A stretch of 64,000 nucleotides of DNA from Trogon surrucura (lineage: Eukaryota > Chordata > Aves > Trogoniformes > Trogonidae), in assembly GCA_020746105.1 (NCBI GenBank), contig CM036618.1, forward strand, positions 93,056,122 through 93,120,121, written 5' to 3'. The position numbers and the translations under genes were made by a program. Of the stretch, positions 25,986-39,328 are shown piece by piece. The notes beneath the pieces are model-generated. The model was not told where the DNA came from, did no database searches, and worked only from the letters and a program-made list of their open reading frames with translations. Numbering within the stretch: the first letter of the stretch is position 1; every line of letters starts with the position of its first letter.

Positions 25986-28900
25986 GTGAGATGCTGGAGC
26001 TGTGATCACTTTCAGAGCCATTCCATCCAGCTGTATCTCCTCCTCTTGCATGGGTGGGGGTCCCTGTTTCAGCCCATTGCTGCTTTCTCAGTGCATGCCA
26101 GTTCTCTGGGTTTCCAGCATCTCCTTGTTTGTTGCTCCTGCCGTGGTATCTGTCTTAAGCCCTTTTGTTGAGACTCTTCTGTCTTATGAGGAGACATCTC
26201 CAGTAAAAGAAAGCACTAGCCTGGCCCCAGCTAATGTGGGGTGATGTCCTGACAAATCTGTGTCTGCTTGCTGTGCATGTGCCCCTGAAATTCTTCCCTG
26301 CCTCTCCTTGCCCCAGCCCATCGTCTCCCTCCGAGTGACTGATAGCGTCCCTTCCCCTGTGGCACCGAACTTCTTTGCCAAATGGGTACCTGGGAGCAGC
26401 CAGCACCTGCAACCTCTCCAAACTCAGCACCCTGACTGGTGAGAGTGATGAACAAAACCAAATATCGCGCTCACTTCAGGTTCCTGCCAGCCTGCAGTCC
26501 AGGGCTCTGTCAGTTATAGCTACTGGGGTTTTTTAGGGTCATTACACCTGTTTTCAGTCCATGAGGTGGTGTTTCTGCCTTAGCCCAATGAACAAAGCTC
26601 AAGAGGGAGATTGGGTGAGATACCACAGCAGATGGCTTGCTAAAATCTTGATACATCCACTTCCCTTTCACCCACTAACGCTGTAATGCTGTTAAAAATA
26701 AAGATGATCCAGTGTGCCTGACAGGATGTATCCCTTGTAAAAATCCCTGCTGCCTAGTGCTCCTGGAATCTCACACTCTCCTGTCTTCATGTTTTATTAT
26801 TGCCTGGGGTAGGAGGGGAATTTCAAAGCTAGCAGATAGCTCCTGACTGTGGTTGCAAGTCAAGGGAAAGCAAATGCTTTGATGTGCTTTAAGGGAGAAG
26901 GGAGAAAACAACCTAGTGTTTCACTCCTTTATTTTTTTTTCTCTCAACCTTTGTTCTATTTGATGGGAGCAGAGCTTTGTTTATAAGGAATAACCCCAGC
27001 CAGCATTTGTGTCTTTTGAGAAGTCAAGCACTACAGGTTGGAACAACTTGAGTTTCTCCACAAGAGTCTTGTGGAGTGGCACCACAGCTCAGCTCTCTAT
27101 CTCCCAGGTGGGGATGGGGTGAGGAATGTGCCTTCACAAATCAAAGGCATAAAAGCATGGTATGGTGGCAGTATTTGAGCATAGTCTGGGCCACGCCCAT
27201 AGAATACATTAGGTGCCTGCTTCAAAACACCTGCTTGATGTGTAGGATTGCCTGGTTTGATTGCTCTGCTGATACATTATTTTGGCAAAAACGCTCCTGC
27301 TTCTCAGTCTGGTTTTATTCCACCACCTCAAAACGCTAAGAAGCAGTTTTGCAAGTATGACTGCACCTCCATCAGCAGACTTGTGCCTGTGGAGACATGT
27401 CGATCGTTTGGGTCTTTGCCTCTGTGTCTGACACAGGTGTGCTCGCAGATGTCTCTGGAGTTAGCCAGATATGAAAGATCAAACTGGAACTCAGAAATCT
27501 AGGGAAGAGAAGAGATGGGGCAATCAAAGTAGAGTAGGTGTGCAGTTTTAATGAGCTTGTTTTCAAAATGTATGGGAGCAACTGATGTCTGGGTAGGAAA
27601 GCAGTGCTGCAAGTGTAAAGCCGGTAAATAGAGAACAAAGCAGGTTTCGGACGGCTTGGGGAGAGGGGGCTTTGCTATTTGGGCTGCAGCACATATGCTC
27701 TGTCTTTTGTTGCTTCCACTGCATTTCTTGGAGCAAGAAAAGAGATTTTTTTTTTTAACCCATTTAGTGAAGGTCGACACCAGCCCATCCAAGCAGTGGT
27801 GCAGATGGAGCTGTGTGTTGTGGCCAAATGAGTGCGTGGGCTGGAAACTCCCAGCCTAGTCCTGAAAAACTACTGGAGGACCGTGAGCCTGTCTGGCCCA
27901 TAGCAAAGACACCTGCCTGCTCTTCCCACTGCTCTCCTCCCTCCCTCCTGGCTATTTCCAGCCTGTCAGTCATCCTGATCAACCTCTAATAGCCTCCCAG
28001 TCCACCCCAGCATTTCAGAACGTCCCTTTACTTGCAGCGCGTTACTGATTGCGAAGCCTGCCCTTACGACCAACCCCTCCCTGCAGAGCTGGCTCTGGAG
28101 GCTCCAAGCAGAGCTTTGGGACAACACCCTCTTCTACCCCAGCACTGGGGCTCTGCTGCCTTGTTATTCCTGCTCTTCCTCCCCACTTAGAGGTGCGTAT
28201 GCGTTTTCGTGCCCCGTTTTGCCTGCAAAAGCCTCGTGCTGAGCAGATTTTAGGATCAATGAGGGTTTAAGACTCGAATGTGGCTGGAGGGAGGATGGTT
28301 TGGTGTTGATTTTTTTTTTTGGTAGTTTGTGGTTTTTGTACTGTTTTTGATCTGTGCCTGCTTCTTAAGGCTTGTGTATTGGTGATGGTAGAACAGGAAC
28401 TTCTGACCCATCCCAGAGTGAAGAGCCTGTGGATGGGGAACAGCAGCTGGGAGCACCGAGCACAGCACCCTGCAGCACCACTGCTCCTCATGGGCACCCA
28501 AAGGTGGACACTGCACCCGGACAGGAGAGGCTGTGCCTTTGTTTTAATCTTGTGGCTCATAATGCTCTTAAGCAGGGACAGGACAGGCATTGCTCACACA
28601 GGATAGGAGTGAATCTAAAAGCCCTGACAGAGGAAGGGGCAGCAGGGCAGTGACAGTCTCATGCTCCTTCCCTGAACGTTACTGATGGGAGCAGAGGACC
28701 ATAGCTCCAGGATGTACCCTTCACTCCCAGTAACTCAACAATGATGTCAGCTGACTGTAGGTGGGAATGCAAGCAGCAAGAAATACTTTTGTGCTGCTGA
28801 TGTGTCTAATCCGGAAAGCAGAGTACCTTTCTAATGCCTGTTTAATTAACTACATGATCTCTCTGGCAGGGGTAGTGCGTGATTCCCATGGACAGAAGCA

Positions 28901-31900
28901 GAGGCACAGGGTAGTTCAGCGGCATCCCTGTGGTCATGCAGCTGATTGGGATGAGATGCAGGGCAGAACTGGGCTGTCCTGCATCATGGGTCCATGCTGC
29001 TTCATTGCTGCTCTCTAAAAGAGAGTGCTGACACCTCACCCTGGGGCTCGGGGCAGCTGGGATGCCGGAGGCAAGCTGATTGCGTGGTGTGAGCGGTGGC
29101 GAGTGAGTCAGTGCTGGAGGCGGGTGAATCGGTGCCAGGAGGAGCAGGTGGGCTGGGGCATGGGTGGGAATGGCCGTGAGCTGCCACATGGACATGTGGG
29201 AAGCTGGCAGATATTAGGATCTCCATAATGGATATCAGGAACATCAAGAAAGGCAAAGAGTCATCCTGGGCACGAGCAGTGCTGCAGGTAACTCCATCTC
29301 TGTCGGCTCATGGAGCAGCAGAAGCCTGCACCCCTGCCAAGCCCATGACTTTTTGGTGAGGAGGAGCCGTGCTGAGCAGGTGGCACACAAGAGCAAGCCG
29401 AGTGGACGGCTTATAGCCGAAACTTGTGCAGTTGACCAGCAGTTCCTGAACTCTCTCTCTGTGCGATGCTGTCCCATGTTCCTGCAACTAAAGCGGTGTG
29501 CTCCAGGCATGCTTCTGGACTCCAAGCCTTGGCTAAACATGCACCGAGCCCCAGCTGAGGCTTCTGGGAAAGCACCAACCTTCCCTGTGCCTGTTAGGAA
29601 AGGTTTAAAAACTCAGAAATCGATCCAGCCTCTTAATGTATATATGTGTTCTCACCAGCCCATTTGGGGCTGATAAGTGCAGCGGCATAGGAGATGGATC
29701 CGGGAAATGGCAGAGGGGAATGGAGCCAGGAGGTCCATTACCAGTTTGGTGGAGTAGGAAGAGGTATTGTGTATTTGAGGGCAGGAAAGCAGTAACTTTC
29801 TTGAAGATGGAGATGAAAACGTGAGGCTCTAAAAGTGAGGCTGGCATTGGGAGATGACTGGATGCAGCCAAGAGGGAGGAATGGAAAATGCCCTTGCTTT
29901 TATACAACCTTCCAAGTCTGACTCTTACCAGGGGCACTAAGCAAATGCAATGACAGAGTGACCATCTGGAGTGGAGGCTGGGTGAGGGTGAGCAGTGGGG
30001 GCTGCCTTCCCACTCGCCTGCTGGCAGACTGTGGGCTGGAGGGTTATGGAGACGGGCAATGCCTCAAGAAGCCCTGTTAAAGGATAGCAAACAGCAGCCC
30101 TTCCAGCCCTGCTGGAAACCTGATGTTAAATCTGTTCTTCAACATCAGCTGGCACTGAGTGCTTCCTGAGCACCCGGAGCAGGCTGCAAGGGGATGCTGG
30201 TGCACTCCCATGTGCTGGATCTGATCTCACCCTTTCATGGGAAGATCTTCCCAAAGTTTAACCGTCTGATGTAAAAAAAAAATGCTGAGCATGCCCTTGC
30301 ACTGGTGAGGGAGCTGCAGGTAGATCAGCTGTGCTGCAGCACCCAGCCCTAAGTAACCCTCCCACAGTCCCCTCATCTTCCCACAACAGGAGAAAGGTCC
30401 CTTGCTCATGCTCCATTGACTCATCTCATCCTACACTTCCAAGGAGAGAGTGCTTGGTGTTGGTAAACAGCATGTTATAAATAGGCAACTGATGCTATAT
30501 TGGGAGGAGTTTTCCCTGCTGGTGAGCACAGGCATAATGGGACCTGGGCCTGGAAACTGTGAGCTTGGCTGTCAGGCGTGCAGAGGCACTGGTGACACCT
30601 CACCATGAGGCTGCTGTGAGCATGGCTGGGGTGAAGCTTCTTGGGCACCAGCTCTGTCTCTGGGAAGCCATTTGCAGCCTCCTATCCCTACTGGCATGTG
30701 GATTGGGGGCATTAGAGAGAAGACTTGAAAGCAGCTGGGGTTCAGGAGGAGGGAGGGAGATGCACGCGGCTGTGTTGGGCCACGCTTCTGCCTGAGGGGC
30801 TGCAAGTGTTTCATGTAGGGACAAAGGTTCTGCAGATGGAAGTGATGGGGTAAAAGTTGAGACTTTGTAGTGGTCAACTTCCTCCTGTGGAGATGGTTCC
30901 TGACTCAGGAGAAGGTATATTGCCAGCATCTGGGTGAGACTGAAAATGAACAGATGACTGCCCTGAGCTGCTTTGCAGTGCCTGCTGGGGTACTGGGTAG
31001 AAGGCACCGAGTGAGGGGGTCTCTCTTTGATTGCTGCCTGAGGACACGTGTGTGTGCCTACACCTGTGCCACTGGAAGAGCAAGCGCTGACCCTAACACA
31101 CTGCTGGGGCTGTGGATTTCTGATGAGCTGCAGTAAATGAGTCAGCCCCCGGGTGTGTGTGACGTGGAGGCCAGCAGAACTGTGTGTGGCGGGGTTGATC
31201 TTGGGGGTCCCAGCATTGACCATGACAGGATGCGTCCCCCTGGCACCAGGCCCAGCAGTCGGTCTCCAGCAGCCATACCCGGTGGCTGGCACCCCAGCCT
31301 CGGCAGAGACCTGGTTGCCGTACGTGGGGAATCCTGGGAGGCTTCAGTGAGAATGCCAGTCGGGTGGCGTAAGCAGAGGGCAAGGTGCCAGGGGTGAAAT
31401 TCCAGCCTCCCAGCTCACTTACGGGGCTGTGGCAGGATTGCTGTGGCAAGTTTTAGGTGTAAACATCTGGGCAGGGTGGCAGCGGTGGGGCTGACCACCC
31501 AAGGGGAGGAGCCTGGAGGAGGCGCTGTTCTCCTGCATCCATTCACTTTCCCTTTTCGCGCTCTGGAAAAGCTCAGCGTGAGTGCCAGGCTGGCTCTGGG
31601 GGCAGCCAGGCACTTCCCCCTCTGGAGTCTGGCCTGGGAGGTGCATTCCTGGCCCCAGCGGCATAGGGTGGAGAGGGGATGTCCCCGTCACAGGCATCTG
31701 TGATTCAAGAAGGAGCTGTGAGCTGGCGTGCCTGGGATTATACCACCTGCTAGGGTGATGTTTAGGCAGGCGACCACTGACTTTGCAGCTTTCGCCCCCT
31801 GTCAGACAGGAGGATGACTGGGTAAAGGAGCAGCTGGCCTTACCCAGGAGCTCTCAGGAGGGTGATGGTGGCTTGCAAAGTGAAGTAGAAGCTTTGCCTG

Positions 31901-34900
31901 GACTGCTGCTAAAATAAGCAGCATTGTCTGGCTTACTCTGTGTTGTCCAGATTGTATTTTAAGCCATGTAAATATAATACTGCCTAGTGCTTTCCTGTGA
32001 AGTATCAGGCTCGCTCCCCTGAGCTGGTAGGGATGTGTTGGAAGAGCCAGGGAGAAGGCATCCTAGGAACAGCCTGACCAGCGTGTAAGATGAAGCAGTG
32101 TGGCTGCACTTTTTCCATTGATAAAAAGCAAAATGCCTTGTAAGAAGCTCCTGCCTTATCTCCAGTGTGTAGCACGTCTTTCCACACCATGATCTGAAAA
32201 ATAAATATTGGGAAGCCGCTTTTCCATCGTGCATTAATAGAGTTTGTCTCTGCCCTTTGCATCTGTAGGTTGCCTACCTTGGCAGGAGCACGGGAGACCC
32301 TCGATCATAAAACTACTTGGGGAAACTGAGGTATTGCAGTGGTTTAGTGCAGGAGACCTTTTCAAAATACCTCGTAACAGCAATGGAGATGCGAAGGCTC
32401 TACTGTGTGGTGGTGTTGGGCCAAGAGCCAGGCAAGCCCTGATGCTAGTGCTGGTAATCGGTAGCAAGCCTGGTAACAAGGTTCAGGTGTGTCCCACTGT
32501 GTAAAAATGGGACAAATAGGATGTTTGAATGTTCATTGATAAAAATGGGAAAACTTCACCAGGTAACAGTTGACACTTGTCAAACTACTGTGTTTTGTTA
32601 AAAATTTAAAAAAATATATACAAAACCCTTGCTTTCTTCTCCTGCTGTGGACAGTTTGGGCACCATGGAGTAAGAGGACAAGCCAGGTCTGGGGCTTTAG
32701 ATATTCAGTAACGATGTGACTGAAAGAGCTCTTTGGCCTCTCGGGCTATGAATGCAAAGGAGTTGTGCTGCAGAGCAAGGGGACTGCAGTGCCATTCTTC
32801 CTCTGGCTCTGGCTGTATCCGTGCTTGGGACATTAGGGCACAACGCAGCTAGAAAGATGCTGACCACACAGAGGGACATCAGCCGTGGAAATTCAGAGGC
32901 TGGAAAGGTGTGCTTGGAAGAATGTCAGGTGTACAGAGCTTAGCTTAAGGAGAGCAAAGGCAGATGAGATGTCTCCTGACAGCTACGGAACTTCAGTCCC
33001 CTTGCTGAGAAGAGGGAGCAGTATTTTTGAAGGAGCATCCAGAAGCAGAAGTAATGGAATTTAGAAGCAGAATCAGGAGGAATGGCATGCCTTTCAAGCC
33101 TACCAGAACCATTTCCCCATGAAGAAAGTCTTCTGGTCTAGGATCTTTTATTTAACCAGTCACTCTGAAGTGTACTGCGGGAGCCTATTTCTCATCATCA
33201 AAAGAAAAATTCTGGTTAAGCTACTTGAACTTGGCTGCCTCTACCCTGAGACGCTCAACTGGGGCTGGGTTGATAACCAGTGCACGTAGCTGGGGTTCAG
33301 GGAATGGTCTTGGAAAACATCTGGTACTTGAAGCAGAGCACAGTGCTCAAGTCTGTCCCTTTTTAGGTAAACACTTTAATTTGGCCATGTACTTAAGTGA
33401 TGATGACTTCAATGAGAGCGTTTCAAGATAAGTATGTACTTAGCTTTCCTGAGCAGGGGTGATTTCTTTTGCATGAAGATCCTTGGAGAAATATCTTAAC
33501 AAGCATTAGCCCATACAGCTGTCAAAGCTAGATTTGCATTGGGAGAAATACTAAGCGGTAACCTCATCTGGGTTATTAATTAGTAATTAATCTCAGAATG
33601 CCATAGTCTACTAATTGTCTTTATAGTCCTGCTCTTGTGATGTGTTTGAGAAGACCAGGCAAACTTCGTGACTTTTTTGGAGAGAATTTTGGAGAAGCTG
33701 CTTGCTGTTCTGTTGCATTATCTTAGAGGCCTCAGCTACTGCTTTAACCAGTTATTTGTCCTTTCATGCAATATATGTGGTATGTTGTCCTGATCCAGAA
33801 ATGAGGTATGAAACAGCAGGTTCTCCCTCTCCAGCGTGTGAACCAGGAAAAACCAATTTTGTTGTCCGAAGGTACCCTGATTGTCCTTGGTGTCCGCTGA
33901 CTCCTTTTTGTTTGGGTCTACTGCCCCTCCTGCTCACATCTGTGCTGCTGCACTTCACATCGATCCGTACAGCCAGATGCCTCTTCCATGGGAGGGGAAC
34001 AGCCAGGAGAGTGATTTCTTGGTGGAAACCTATGGTATGCTTTGGTATCTCCTGCCAACGTTGTGCTGCGTGCTGATATTCATGACCAGGGGAGCATTAG
34101 GGCTCTGGGTACAGGGTGTCCTTCACACTTCCAAGGCTTCACGCTAGGATGGAGACACGAGGTCAGAGATGAGATTCATCAGTGCTGTCGCGCTGTTTTC
34201 TTCCCACATTAGAAGTCGTCAGTGGAAGCACAGAGTACACGGGAGGGCTTTGGGAGGGAGAGGTGGTCTTGGGAGACGTAGCCAGAATAAGCAATGGGTC
34301 CTGGCTTCCACTGACATATAAGGATCAGGCTGGAAGGGCTTAGCCTGGCAGCAGAGGCAGTGGGATGGGAGCAGTGCCGTTCTTCTGAGCGTGGTCACTC
34401 TCGGGGCTGTCACTGCAGCTCCCATCAGGCAGTTCCCCACTGATGTGCCCTTTGTTTAGGGCAGTGCTTCCTGTGGTAAGCAGGCTGCCTTACAGTTCCA
34501 TGCCTTGATGCTTAGCTGCTCCTGCATGTTCTCCAGACTCGGGCCCATTGAAAGCACCAGCTGCTGTTTTCCCTCTTATGCCACAGCCTGGAGGAGCAAA
34601 GCCCAGGAGATGGTGTGGCTGCCTGACGGGCATCCCTGAGAGGGTTGTCAGGTATCTGGTCTTTGTTCTTTTGTGTGATGCTGGTCTGTCTTGACCTCAC
34701 CTCCAGCAGCCCTTGGTGCACAGTATTTGGTGTGCTCCACATTGCTTCTGAGGTAACTTCCAAGCCACCTTCTTCATGTAAAGTCAGGACTTCAGTGGTC
34801 TTAGTAGGTGTGTGTGTCCCGGCTTTAGCTGGGGCTGCAGACAAGAGGAGCCCAGGTTACTAACTCCACGTCTTCAGTGGCCTGATATTTGCTTTGTGAA

Positions 34901-36989
34901 GCTGTGCTCTGTGGATAAACAGTGAGTCAGAGTGGCTTTGCCCAGTTAAAGTAGTTTCTTTGTTTGTCCTAACATTGGGATAGAGTCTGGATGACATGAG
35001 GCTTGCAGTGCCATGTCTTACTAAAAATTCAGTGCCCTCTTCCAAACCCTAGCAGCCACTTTATCTCACATACCTTTATCTGCAGGTCTGGGAGCCAGGC
35101 TGCTTACCTTGAAGTACCACTTTGGTGTTCCTGATCTCAGATGGGCGTTGTTTGTCTCTGTGCTCAGCACCTGACCAGCGCTTTGTTCCTTGTGTTCCCA
35201 AGCCAGGCCCGTCTCCTCTTGCCAAGCCCCATGGCATGGAGAGAGACCATTGAAAAGAAGAGCCTGGTCAGCGTCTCTCAAGTGCTGGTGGCTGGCTTGG
35301 AGCCTGGCATTCACAGCCTGGTGCGTGTGGGTGACTCTTGCCCACAGACCCCAGCCCCGGCACTTAAAGGCAGGCAGAGCTGTCCTGAAAACACACACAC
35401 ACAAAAAATATATTCAACCCTCATTCTTTCCAGCAGGTAGAGATTATTATGGAGTTGCTGCTAGATTAGGTCCCTCTGGTAGCATCAGAGCAAGAAGAGA
35501 AAATTGCAGAAAAGAAATTGGGACGTCTTTGGGCACTGATATGCCAAAGTGAGGTCCAGTGGGTCTGTCTCTGTAGCGTTGATTAGGGCTTGGGGGTAAG
35601 GACGATCTCAAGGTTGTGCTTAATGTCCATCTTGTTCTGCTATGACCTTTGTTTTTTATTCAGTGCCCAGCGGGAGCTCAAAATTGGTCTCTCCCAGCCT
35701 CCATCTCCCTTGTTGGAGTTCAATAGCTTCTGGGACAGAGTTTGTAACGGGAACCATGTGCTGTAAAGCCTCAAGGTTTTTCCAGTGTCACAGTGTCCTA
35801 GTTTGGACATCCGTGTGGCTGAGGCCTTGTGTCCTGCTGCTCTGGTTGTACTGGGTGTTGTGCCAGCCCTGAGCATCGTACCCTCATGCCGTGTGGTGAG
35901 TTGGGCTGGTGCTCTGGCTCCTGTCGAAGTTTCACCAGCAGAAGCAGAATGCTGGTTCGTAGGTGTTCTCCAGTAACTGTCCTGGCTTATTGGCCACATC
36001 CAGACCTCTTGCTGTGAGAACACTTTGCTGATGTCTGCTGCTGTTGAGGAGCGGTTGATAGACTTCCTCCTCCTGCTGTGGCTGCCCGATCTCTTCTCAG
36101 CGTGGAGTCGTAAAGGGAGGTCGGTTCTATCTGCTGCAGGGTTGATTGTGCTGACCTTTGCTTGCCTGTGCTGTGGGTCCTTTGTAGACCAACCCCACAA
36201 GGCGAGCGGTACCCTAGGAGTGCTGTAGGGGGCATGAGGAAAAGGCGAGGACATTCCCAGCCTGCAAAATGCAAATGCTTGGACCTGCAGTCTGCTTAAG
36301 GACCTTTGAAAAGAACCAGCCTTTATTTGTTACAGGAAGGGCGCAGGTGCTAGGGTTTGGAGTAGATGTTGCTGTTATTGTAGGAGCAACACCGAGGTGC
36401 TGCTTCTGCTTGAGGTCATGCAGCATCCTGGCTGCTTGCCTACCAGTGCCCATAAGGGAAGGAGTTTCCCTGCAGGCTCCCTGATTTTACATCCCAAATG
36501 TTTCCTGCTGGATGAGAGAGCCAAGCTGGTGGGCCCCTCCTGCTGGTGCTAAGCTTCTTCACCTTCTGATGCGAAGGAAGGTTCTTCTGTGTGCTGCTAA
36601 GCATCTTCACCTGAAATACCACCCAAGAGAGAGAATTCCCAACTGTGTGTGTGCTGATTGTGGCATTGTCAGTGCTTTGGGCAAGGGGATCAGGCAAGGA
36701 AGAACCTTACCCACAGTAACCTCTGAGTGAACAGCTCGCATGCTGCACAGTAAGGAGCAGGGATTCTCCCAGGGCTGAGGCATTGCGGTATCTTACCAAC
36801 CCCCAGTGAGGAACCAGCTCTGGAGCCCTGAGAGGTGGCTTGGACAGCTCTGAGATGTTCCTTGGCCCTGAGCAGCTCTGAGAGATGCTTCTTGCCACTG
36901 CTTGGCGACTTGCATCACAAAGGATTTCCTTGCTGTGTAGGTAAGTGATTCTTGAGTCTTTGAGTGCTGTGCTGCAAGGAGGCAAAGAC
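25986..36989 (+). other. TMEM63B: TMEM63B intron 1, middle part: nothing recognised
   Basis: Eleven kilobases without an exon, RNA gene or repeat I can name. It holds a T run at about 28310-28320. Open frames of up to 230 codons (minus strand 30600-31292 and 35640-36254) give low-complexity translations without family features. Confidence 0.5.
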
Positions 36990-39000
36990 TCCTGTCACGC
37001 AGAAATGAGGCGGAGGAAACAGTCAATGTGACCTTGAGAGACTAGCTCAAAAACCTGGTCTTGTATGAGACATACATATGCATCTTTTGAGGAAAAGCTG
37101 TGTGCAGATAAAAATACTCAGTCTGTGATGACTGGTAGGGGACAGGTATGGGGCAAGAGGGAAGGCAACTATGTTAATGCTCCTCTATGCACAAGAGGAT
37201 TAAGATCAGAGATAAACAAGAAGCTCTAAGATGAGGTGGGCTCTCTGATAAACAAAGGCAAAAGGCGGGAGAGCTGGGAGAGGTGCAAAGTTCCTGCTAA
37301 AAGTGTGGACTTAGGCAAAATGGACAAGATGGCGTTTGGTCACTTAAGAAATAGAGGGCAATTCTGAAAAATTCAGAGTAAGTAAGGAATCCCCTCAAGG
37401 AGATTAGTCTGTGTTTCAGCCAAGCCAAGCTGAACAACTCTCCTTAACAGTGCTTGAAAGCCAAAGTGATATTTGTGCAGTAAAGATCCTGTATGGATAG
37501 TCATTCTCATCTCGGAAATGAAGTATGGGAGAGCCAACTTGGGGCAGGCCCACAGATATTTTGCAAGCAAGTACAGACCACGTGCAGGTAGCATAAGTGC
37601 TGATAATAGATATGCAGGAGGCAGCCTCTGAGGAACAGCCCATATGCTACTGGGATCTGTAAACCACAAGCTGAAAACCATTGGTGTTGAGAGATGGAGT
37701 TTCACTCCCTGGGTTTAGTAGATGTCCACTGGGAACTGGTAGAGCTGCTAATGTTCAGATGTTGGGTTATAGGTGAGGAAGCCTTTTTTTCTGGGACATA
37801 GTCCCAGCCAGCACTTGGTTGCCATAAGGCCACAACTCTGCAGAATATACAGCCTGAAGTCCAGTGCCCTGTCAGTCTCACCTCTCAGCTTATTTATGTT
37901 GCATTTGCTGTGTCACTACCGGCATATGCCTACAGGAAACAAGGCAAGCCAAACAGCAAGTGGTTATTTCTTTGTAGACTATAAAGTACAAGCTGGCAGA
38001 CAAACTTGATTTCTGATAGATTTACAGCCCAGGAACTTGAAGGGAAAGTGACGGGTAGATATATTTGGAACTAAAGTGTTTGATTCGGTGACTCATGAAA
38101 TCTAACGCTCACAATTTAATGCAAATCAGGTTGACTATGACTCTGCCGTGCAGACTGAGAGCTGGTTGATGTGGAGAACTCTTGGATAGGTTTGGGCTTC
38201 CTCTTGATGGCAAAGGAGGAAGGGAGTCCTTGCTGGGGGCTAGTGTGGGACATATGGATAGGACTTGGGGCAGGGGGTGTCCATGTAGCATCAAGACTCC
38301 ATAGTGTTTGTCAGGAGGCAAACAGGATGGGTCTGAGGACCTCTCCTTAGTGGTGCAGAAATGCTGGGTACTGTGGCTGTGTTAGTTCCATGTAGCTGAA
38401 CGGAGGCAGTCGGGCAGCCTTCTTGTCGGCAGAGGTGTTGCATGGGTGCCGTTGTTCCACCAAAACTCCCTGGAGGGGAGGTGGACGCCATCAGCCCTTC
38501 CACAACAGGGACAGACACCCCTTGCAGCAAGGTACGATGTGGGACATAATGCAGAGCCAAAGCTTTTAGGCTGAGGACAGATTAGTTAGCTGACAAGAAG
38601 AGCGTGAACCACAGCATACCATGGTTTTGTGCCCCGATACTGCCCCTCTTGGCATGGTACCTCACATTCAGGGCACCATACGAGTTGAAAGCACTACGAG
38701 CAGATTGGAGAGAGTTACTGTTAAAAAGAAGCATAAAGACCTAGCTGTCTGGAGCTAAATCCATATTGCCTGGCTAGGCAGACAGTTTCCAGTGGGCAAA
38801 GGCAGCATGAAGGGTTTTGCTGATGTTCAAAGGCAGGGGTTTGTGATTTGACTGTCCTGGGTGATCTTGAAAGGGGCAGAGTCATGAAATAGACAGGTTC
38901 CCTGACCTTCATGGAAGTTAGCTCTCCAAAAGGTCTTCTTCTTAATGAAAATCATGGATGAGAAAATAACCTTCGAGAAGGAGATGGTGTTATGTGGCCT
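36990..39000 (+). mobile_element. Possible very old LINE-like debris
   Basis: The sequence is AG-rich on the plus strand, in the style of old CR1/L2 remnants. At about 38070-38100 a conceptual VFDSVTHEI resembles the 'AFDSVxHxI' reverse-transcriptase motif of non-LTR elements. No intact frame and no terminal structure is visible, so the call is weak. Confidence 0.3.
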
Positions 39001-39040
39001 GGTCAAGGGGGGACTGTCAAGATGAAGTGGTGGAAATAAG

Positions 39041-39328
39041 ATGGCTTGGTTTCACCTGAAACTGGAAGATTTCCCTGATGCTAAAATTCACCAGCTTGTG
39101 GACTGGTTTCTCCCAGAGAAAGGAGGTCTTCAAACAACCATGCTTCAAACCTTTGAAACGAAGGAGCAGCCCAGTACTGAGCCCCAGGAAGTAAGTAGGA
39201 ATCTCCAAAATATCTGTGTCCTTTCAGGATCACCCTCTAGCAGGTTCAGGCCAGAATGTTGGGAGGAGTTCCCCTCCTCCCTTCAGGTGGGAAAGCCACG
39301 CTTTCTTCCCCTTTTGCTCATGAGGTGA
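39041..39328 (+). other. Unassigned 95-codon open frame with a strong internal splice donor
   Basis: The frame begins MAWFHLKLEDFPDAKIHQLV and has mixed, non-repetitive composition, unlike most chance frames nearby. A consensus donor (GAA|gtaagt) lies at 39190-39197, after 50 codons, and a ctttcag lies at about 39220-39227. I do not recognise the protein. It could be a chance frame, an exon of a lineage-specific transcript or a transposon relic. The region sits inside TMEM63B intron 1. Confidence 0.25.

Noticed and set aside
30600-31292. 230-codon minus-strand frame
   Set aside because: Ser/Pro/His/Gln-rich, no domain, no splice context, shadow frames present.
35640-36254. 204-codon minus-strand frame
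   Set aside because: No recognisable domain and strong overlap with other frames; treated as chance.
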